Assembly (NCBI GenBank): GCA_018389105.1
Contig: JACATO010001426.1
Location: 959,206 to 1,023,205, forward strand
DNA from: Nautilus pompilius
Taxonomy: Eukaryota; Mollusca; Cephalopoda; Nautilida; Nautilidae
Reading direction: 5' to 3'
DNA length: 64,000 bases
Shown: piece after piece, positions 27,101 to 36,100 of the stretch
How the letters are laid out: the number at the start of each line of letters is the position of its first letter
Numbering within the stretch: position 1 is the first letter of the stretch
The notes under the pieces: model-generated
Database searches by the model: none
Told to the model about the DNA's origin: nothing
Seen by the model: the letters and a program-made list of their open reading frames with translations, nothing else
Translations under genes and position numbers: made by a program

Positions 27101-30100
27101 TTAAATAAATAAATGGAAGATCATGGTGCTATCAGTGCTGATTGGTCCATCCACAGAATGTATAAACTGAGAGAAAAACAGGGGAAACCACCGTGAACCT
27201 ACAATCGTCCTCTTCTCTCAGCTCGTTTAAGGAAAGAAGAAACTGAAAAGTATTTTGATATCATCATTAAATTAAAATAATATAAAAGTGCATTTTGAAC
27301 CTATATTACAGATATTATTCCTTTTATCAAGCTTATGTTGTCATTATTATCATCTTTATTATCTGCACTTTACTGCTTTTTTGTGGATTATAACATTGAT
27401 ACATTGATCTTCTGATCATTTTTGTTTTTCCTTTCTAGAGAAATTTTATTGACTTTTCTCTCGATTAATTTAGCATCATCTGCAGCTGCTTTTTTCAGTT
27501 TGTACAGGAGAGGATGATTAAGGGAAATAATTCTGTATATTTTTTTTTACTGGATCACTGTAGCACTGTTAATCAGAGATCACTTCAGAGAATCATAAAA
27601 AAAAATACCAGTAATGATGTTTATTTAGTGCAACTTCTATAAGTAAGGTGAGATAATTAACAAATTGTAATAAGCGAAATGAACTAATGTTGTTATTTTA
27701 AGAATTTAAATGTGAAAGCTTTCTACTTCGAATTGCTATGACTTGAACAGCTTGTGTTGCCTTTACAGGAGCAGTATGTATTTATTCACCAGACCTTGGT
27801 GGAAGCCATGAAGATGTCAGAAACAGAAATAGCAGCCCAAGATTTTGTAAAGTATTATCAGAATTTGTGCTCTGTAAATCCAGCTACTAATCAACTGTAC
27901 ATGGTGGAACAGTTCCAGGTAGTAATACTAGATCTAATTTGAAATGTGTTTTTCACCTGTAACCTGATAACCTGCCTGCCATCATTCCTGGTCCGTAATT
28001 GTGCTATTCTTAGATGTAAATAAAATTCTAATTATTTATGAGTGGTTATGACAAAGAGAAGTGATTTGTTGTATTTTATTGTGGTTGGTCTCTCAGAATT
28101 TGCTGAATTCACACTAAACATCTTAATCTTGGGAAATAATCCCTATAGAAATAAAATAGGTTTTGCTATCCATAATTTCCAGTTATAAGACAAATGGATT
28201 AGATTTCCCATTTCACTTAACTCCATTCATAAATAAGACGAACCAGGTTTTGCCACTCCGCCGACTCAAGATTGGTCACGGGTCACAAACCCCTCTGCTC
28301 ATAGATAACGAGTTCCTACCTTATTTAATGAAAGCCGCTCTTGGAATATTTCCCATAAAGGTTAAACTTTTGCAGCTGTGGTAGATTTTTTCAAGTTATC
28401 GTCAATACGTCTTTCTTTAAGTGTCATATGCAATTTATTCTGTATCATTGATTGATTTTACACATTCGGGAAAAAAAACAATTATTTCATGTTTTTAATC
28501 CTCTGATTTACCATACATTACAAAAACTATTATAGTTATTTTAAAAATAAAAAAAAAAAACGTTATGTACGGTAATAATACAGATTGTCTCCCCTTGACA
28601 GACACGGAGCTTGTTTTTACGCTACAGATAGATAATGTTATAATCATTCTCTGTTCCAGTAATTCAAAAGAAAATGTATTTTTTCTGCATCAATACATTT
28701 ATTTATGTTGGGTGATAGTCAGAGCCAGAGAAGTCACAAATATCATTTATTTTGACACGAGAAATTCTCAAAAAAAATGAGAAGTTACCGAGAAATCCAC
28801 CAAATTAGAAACACTGAGCACTGGATTTAGTTTTTAAAAGGAGGAACGTTGACAGCTTATTCTTCTATTAGAATTAAACTTTTTTCTTTTAAAGACTTCA
28901 GCCTGGTGACAGAGGTAGATTTCTGGCTGTTGATAGGTGAAATTGTTTGTTTTAGCATTTTTGTATTTTCTAATTTGCCTATCTGTCAGTTTTACAGCAG
29001 GTATGAACTTTTATAAACATCTAATTCTAATGTTTCTAGTATTTCAGGGAGAGGCAGTGAAGAACGGTCTGTATCCTTATTTATGTGTTGGTTTGTCAAT
29101 TTCATCTTTTTTTTTCCAGACATTACTTTCTTGGGCTTCATTGCATTTTAAGCATCCTATGCATATTCCACCAGCCGCATCAGAACCAGATAACATAGCC
29201 ATAAACAGGTTCAGTGATGTTTTCCCTGGTAAGCAAAACTTCTTCATTTCTCTTAGTATTTACCCCACCTCACACAAGAATTGCTTTGTTTTGTCTTTTG
29301 TTATTTATAGGAAAGAACAATTAGTGATTAGTAGGTTAAAATAAAATTATATTTTGTTGTTGTTTACTTTCAGATTTCATCATTCATTGCACTGAATTAG
29401 GAATCTATTCTTCTGATATAATTTATTCTTGAAGTGAACAGACTCTTAGATAATCATACAAGAGTTGTTCTTTTAGTGTAGAGACTAGATGCAGGACGAC
29501 TGCAGCACTTTATATGACTTGACGGCAAGCTCATTTGCAGTTTGTCTAACAGATATGGGAAAAGGCAAAGACACAAAAGAGGCATGATAGTGGGTGCTTA
29601 TCTAACAGGTGCCACAATGGCCAATAGCTTTGTTGGTGGGCTACTCCAAGACATCGATCATTTGAGTTTACTAGTAATGGCAAAAAGTGAAGGAAATGTC
29701 TCCTGTGAAGGTAATAGTGGCTGCAAACATAAGAATGGAAGGAGGAGAAAAATGGTTAGACAGGATATTTAAGTCCAACTGTCATCAGACAATAGACCAA
29801 CTGACAGAGACTTTTAATGCTGGGCAATCCCCACCCATTTCTGTTTGTACCTTGCAAAGAATGTTTCAATGAATGGACTTTGGCAGTTGGAGAGCATTGT
29901 GTAAACCACCGATCACAGTTACCAACACAAAAGGTGGTAGAAGGTGAACAGACATTGGTCTAAGAACTACTGGTAGAAAGTGATGTGGTCTCACCACTGA
30001 CATCTCACCCTTTTCCTTTCACAAAAGGTAGAAGACAGATTGGGAGAAAGCCACACAGATAACTTAGCCAATCTTGTATGGTACCAAATTTCTAAGCCTC

Positions 30101-33100
30101 TGGTGGTGGAGTCATGGTTTTGGCCATGTTTTGCTAGCATAACCTAAATCCATTGGCCCATTTAGGAGGCACAATGAATGCAAAAGCTTACCACAGCATA
30201 TTTTCTAATCAAGTGTATCCAGTGATGCTTCTTGAGTACTCTGATGGGTATGCCCACATTGTGCATCCTTGGTTTTAGAAACATTATGGAAATTTCAGGA
30301 ATTTTCCATGGCCAGCACAATTCCTGGATTTAATCCAATTGAGCATTTTTAGGATTAATTGAAAGACATTTGCCATGACGGTCCTCTGCTACCTTGCTCC
30401 ATACAATGCATTTTAATATTAATGACTGAATGGGAAAAATATCCCTCAGACTCCTTCCAAAACCTTCTGGATTCTCTGTAAAATGTGCCTGAACCTATTT
30501 TAAGGTGTAGGTCCTAAGGAAAGTAAGGCTCCTCAAAAGAGGGAAATTTACAATTTCTCATCTTTGTCTGTTCCATTCCCCATCCAGTGTTTGCCATATT
30601 GTAACTGGGAATAAACAACAGATGGTTGGCTGAAATTTTAATTATCAAAGAGAAAATGGTCTGCCGTTTCATAACTGACCCAAACTCTTCCATGAGAATC
30701 TATGTATTAAAACTTAATTTGATTATTTTTAAAACAACTGTCCTTTAGGCCGTCTTTAACTTTTATCTTATATTTTTTATTTTCACTGATTCTGACTCGT
30801 TAAATACAAATTAGATGAATGACTTAGAAAAGACTAAACTTGTGCGTTTGTTTAACACCTGATTTCTACAACAGTCTGCTGTTTGTGGCTGAAAGTGAGC
30901 GGTTCAGTATTTGGTAGAAGGGAAGCTACAGACAGACTTGTAATTTTCAGGAAATGAGAGCAGGGTTTTCCTCACTACCCGTGTGAAAGGAAGAAATGAT
31001 TACATCGAGGCTGTTTTCTTACCTGTGAGTACCTGCTTTTTCATGCTTAACGATCCGATTGGTTCAGAAGCTGCTCTTTGTTGAGAAATGCTATTTTCAA
31101 GTTTATTCATCAGTTAGCCAAATACAAAAAGAAGATTATCTGATAATCCTGCCATCAGGGTATAATGTATTAATCTGCTCGCTCTTCCTTGAGAACTATA
31201 AGGTCTCGTGTGTGTGGATAATTTTAGTTGTCTTCCCAACAGGAATAACGTGCACATTCCTTATAATAGCTTCAATTACATGGGAGATAACTCTACTTGG
31301 TTTGTTTTTAAATGCAATGTCATTTCTGTTACTTAATACAGTGGAATTACGGTATTACGATAATCTTTTGGATATAATCTTAGAAAACTCACTTTAGAAA
31401 TGATTATGCGGTCAAAGTTCATTGATTGCAAAGCAAGAAATGTTTAAAATGGCCATTTCAGGTGAGGTAATATTATCAGAGCTTTGTCTGTGGAACAAGA
31501 GGAAGAATAAAACATTTTAAATGAAAGGGGGAAATGGTGCAAAGTCTGGATTATCAGGATAATGTTTTAAGAGGATTTATGTGGATTAATTTTGGTGTAG
31601 AAAAAGTAAGAAATTTGATTACAACTTGATACTACAAATACAATAAACTGTTTTTTTAATTATGTTGGTTTGTCGTATAAGCTTCACTTAATTTTGATAA
31701 CATTTACTGGATTAATAATTGTTCATCTGAATGGGATCACTGGGACTCTGACTGGGACATGGTGGGGCAGGGCTGGGTTGTGTCAGGAAAGTTGGTAAGT
31801 AGAAAACAAGCACATGACTGTTTTTTGAAAACCACAAGCAGCCAGTTGAAATAAATCTTTTTATCGGAATTCATTAACAGACATAAATACATTAACATGT
31901 TTCTGGAATAAGCTCTGCTCACATCTTATTGCCAGCAGATTATGAAATTCTATTGTTATTATTATTGCTATTATTAATAGTAATAATATTGTTGTTGATG
32001 TTGTTGTCGTGGGCATTAGATGAGAATTGTGATTATTTTGTGATCATAACAACAAAAAATAAGTTTTGAGTTGATTTTTCTAATTTAATTTAATTTATAG
32101 GATTTTGTTAACGAGAAAGAATATTTGATCACCCAGACTCCTCTCCTAGACACTGTGATTGACTTCTGGAGGCTAATTTATGACCAGAGAAGCAGATCAA
32201 TAGTAATGATTGATGACTTCACAGACACAGTAATTTTTGTTTTTTATATTTTATCTAAACAAGTTAAAGATTTTGTTGTTTTCATTTGTTTATTTTATCT
32301 CTGTTTTTATAGTTTCCCTGGTTTGTAAAGCATTATTTTTTTAGACAGTCATATGTCCTGTTGTTGTCTTTCATTTAAGTATAGTAAAAATAATTGTAAT
32401 AGTGAAAGAGTTAAAGGGAGCATATCACCGTGTTTGTCCCACGAACAGAGACACCAGGAGGAATTCTGATGCAGATTTGGCTGAGTCCTGGTGGTTTCTC
32501 TGCTTCGTTCTAACACATTTCCCTGTTTACTCCACATCGGCTTCAACATCCATCTGCTGGTTCTTGTGACCTGCAGCAGAGAAGGAAAACAAAACTAGAG
32601 AAATATAGACGTATGCTACAGTATCTTATTGATCCAGGTCCCCTCAAGACAGAAAAGTAAACCCTAACTCTGTTTCTGTGTTTTCAAGTCTAGCGCCATC
32701 TACTGGCCGAAGAAAACCTCTGTTCAGTATGGACCATTTACAGTAGAAGTGACAGATGTAAGCGACCATGGTCAGTACCTGGTGAGGACATTGAAAGTTA
32801 CCAAGACAGATTTACAAAAGGTAATCTTTTATACATCTGTTTTTGTTTTGAAGCTCGAGATTAGTTAGCATTGCTGTCAAAACAGAAGATGGTCTAATGA
32901 TTTCTGTATCACATTAAGGGATCTAAGTTCACTACATACTGCCAAGACAACAGAAATTTAACTTCAATTCTTTTTATAGCAATTTCACTTTTACCATTTT
33001 GACAAACATTGTAGGCAGCAAGGAGCTGGAAATATCTGTGCTTCCTGGCAGGTAACAGTATACTGATTACTGGTGTCAACTTTGAAAATTGTGAGACCCA

Positions 33101-36100
33101 AATAAGATAATAACTTACAGACATTAAAAACTGGTAAGAGGCTGTGAGTTGAAACAATGCTACAAAAATCAAACAGATATTTTATCACCTGCCTTTATTT
33201 CATTACCTGTATTTAGTCTCGTTAAGTAATTGTACTTCAGCTGAGCTTTAGACAATTTACTTTTCAACTGCCCAAGAGAGATAAGTCAGAGATTGTGAAC
33301 AAAATGCTGCTGCTGGGCATTACTACTACTGTCAGATCTCTTAGATGCCTATTCAAAGTATATACCTGGGTGTTATTGCTGTAAAGTGAAAGCTTTAGCA
33401 GTTTACTGTGGTGAACTAACCGGGTCTGGTAGGTTGTGGTATCGATTCTGGGAGGAATTGGAACCACTGCTGATTGTGATTGATTTCATTGATCACCAAG
33501 GTGTTTATTAGTGGTCCTGCTGGAATAACAATTGGCTGGTTATTGGAGGTTATTTGTAAGTGGTAAAGAATCTTGTGATACTTTTTATTCTGTTTTGAGA
33601 ACTCGAGCCCACTGACCTTGAACTTAAGCAGAAAAAGGGATTTTTGTTTTCTTTCTTTTCTGTTTTTATTTCTGCTTAGAAACACAGGCAGCAGCCCACG
33701 GAAATTAGTGGTTAGCACAACTTGGCACGGCTGGATTTATTTGCATGAAATGTTGTTTCCTTGTTCCTCTCTGTATTTCTGGACTATTAGAGGAGGGAAT
33801 TTCAGATATAAATCACCTTAAAATGGAAACGAGGTTAGTTGGTTATCAGTGGAGGGTTATAGTGATGCTAAATAGGGTAGATAATCTATATTGTTTCACA
33901 AGGTTGATTTTTGTATACAAATATCATCAGTCTGTCAATTACATGGTTATTAGGCTTTTCTTCTTAAAAGTTAAATCTTATTTTACTTTAATAGAAACTT
34001 TATCTGAGAAATTTTGCATCTGATTTCTGCTGATCAGCTCCCAATTTACTAATTAGATATTCAAATCAATTAAGCTGATTATAGAGTCCTGTGTGTTCTT
34101 TCCACAATGTAGCGTATGGTTGGGTTCTCAGTTTTAGCTCAACAGCATTCAAAACTAACTGAGAAATATTTAAATAGACTACAAACCACCTGCTAATTGT
34201 TTACTGGATTCTTTTACTGATTCAGGGCGAAGAAAATTCTTTACAGATAAGACAGTTTGTTTGCTCCTTCTGGCCAAACAAAGACAATGTTCCCTTGTCT
34301 GCAGCATCTCTCTTGGGATTCATTCAAGATGTGCAGGACTGTGAGCGTTCACAAAGAAGCCCCATTGTGGTTCATTGCTCGTAAGTACTCCACTGTCTGA
34401 TTTACCTCCAAGCTCTTTAGATAAAAGAATGCATGATGGTGTTTTATTTACTTGAAATAAGGCTGGACAGAAGTGACTGCTGTATGTGAAGAGACATTAT
34501 CAAAGACATTTGTCATTTGGTTAGATAGATAAATAAAATAACTCCTTGACATTTGCTTCATACAGATGTCTAATAGGCAAGGACCTCAAAATTCATCCGA
34601 AATTCTTATTCATATAGATAACAATTTTAAAAAAATTAAGTATTTTAAATTAGATTGGGATGACTTTGTGCCATATTTAATGACCAGCTGGTGGTTTGGT
34701 TTCTCATATTTTTCTGCTGCAGCTCACAATCTGTAGGGGTCTTGCAAGCTCATCTTCTCCCTGAATGGCTCTCAGAGGGCATCCATTTTTCCATGCATAC
34801 AATCTACAATAACAAACACAGTGTACTTACAAATGTGAACATTTTCATGATTGAATTGGTCTCATATTATGGTTTTAAATATAATATAAATCTGAAAGGA
34901 TTTACACTGTTGGATCACCTAAGTGTGGGGTGGTCACTTCTGATACAAACTTTTCTCATTTCTCACTTGTTTTTTTAAAGCACTATTCATTTTTATTAAA
35001 TACTAAAATGTATACTCAGCCAGACTTTGTTGTCAGCTGTTAATTACCTCCCCTTCATCTTTTTGATGCCCTCTAGGGCAGTTAAAAATGCAGGATTTGC
35101 TGTCTTGACCGTAGTAACAATTATTTGTCTTTCCAGTAATGGAGCTGAAAAAAGTGGTTTGTTCTGTGTGGTTTCTTCTCTGATCAGCAAACTGAAAACA
35201 GAATCGACTGTCAACATAGTGCAGACCATCAAACAGATGCAGCAAAATCATCGGCAGATAATTCCAAATATGGTAAGATTTGCATTTTATTTTCCCTCAA
35301 TTGAATGTTTGTTTATGTAGAATAAAAATGTCAGATATTGGCCCTGTTTCCTCGAGCCATGGTTTTGTGATTGAAGATTGAGATACTGGTGTGGGGGGAG
35401 ATGTCCTGTCAGGTGAGATCATGACTAACCATCTTAGATCACCATTAATTACTGAGGAAAGCAAAAATAAGTGTGTGGCTTCATTGAATATCCATCAAAA
35501 GACTGAATGTTTTTATGGTTGCTCTTGAAGCTTGGGACATCTTGAAACTAAGATGTACGTTCATTCTTCAATGCAAGGTGTAAGGAGAGATTTTTAAGTT
35601 CTCAAATTAATTCCTTGTTCCTTCATAATTATTTGCACCCATACATATTTGTGACTACTTCAGTGAATAGAGACAGTTGCATTTTCGTTGCAATTCCTGT
35701 GATCTTTATATCGGGAGTACTTGAAGTCCTTGTCGCAGTGGTGTCCCCTGGTTATTTCTCAGCTACATGGAAATGAAGTATCATGTGAACTAAAGTTGTA
35801 TCTTTCTTGTGGTCTGATTGATAAGCACATGAAGAAAATGTTCTGTTATTTATCTTTTTGCCCTCTGAGAGCGTAAGGACAGGTGACATTTATTTCAGAA
35901 ACGAACCAACAGCATAGAGATAACTGCACGACTTGAGGAAATATCCACAACTGGATGAAACTGATAGTGTCAGGACAAAAGCCTGGTTTTGTTAAAACTC
36001 CCTGCTGGGAGAGAGTGGTTCTGGTGGATGGGCTGGTGGGAATCCAGTGTTTCTGTGATCTGTCTGTGATAGTCCTCTCATTTCTCAAAAGCAGCTGTAC

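Noticed and set aside
33416-33718. 100-codon minus-strand frame
   Set aside because: Lies in an intron of gene 1, has low-complexity lysine-rich content and no domain.
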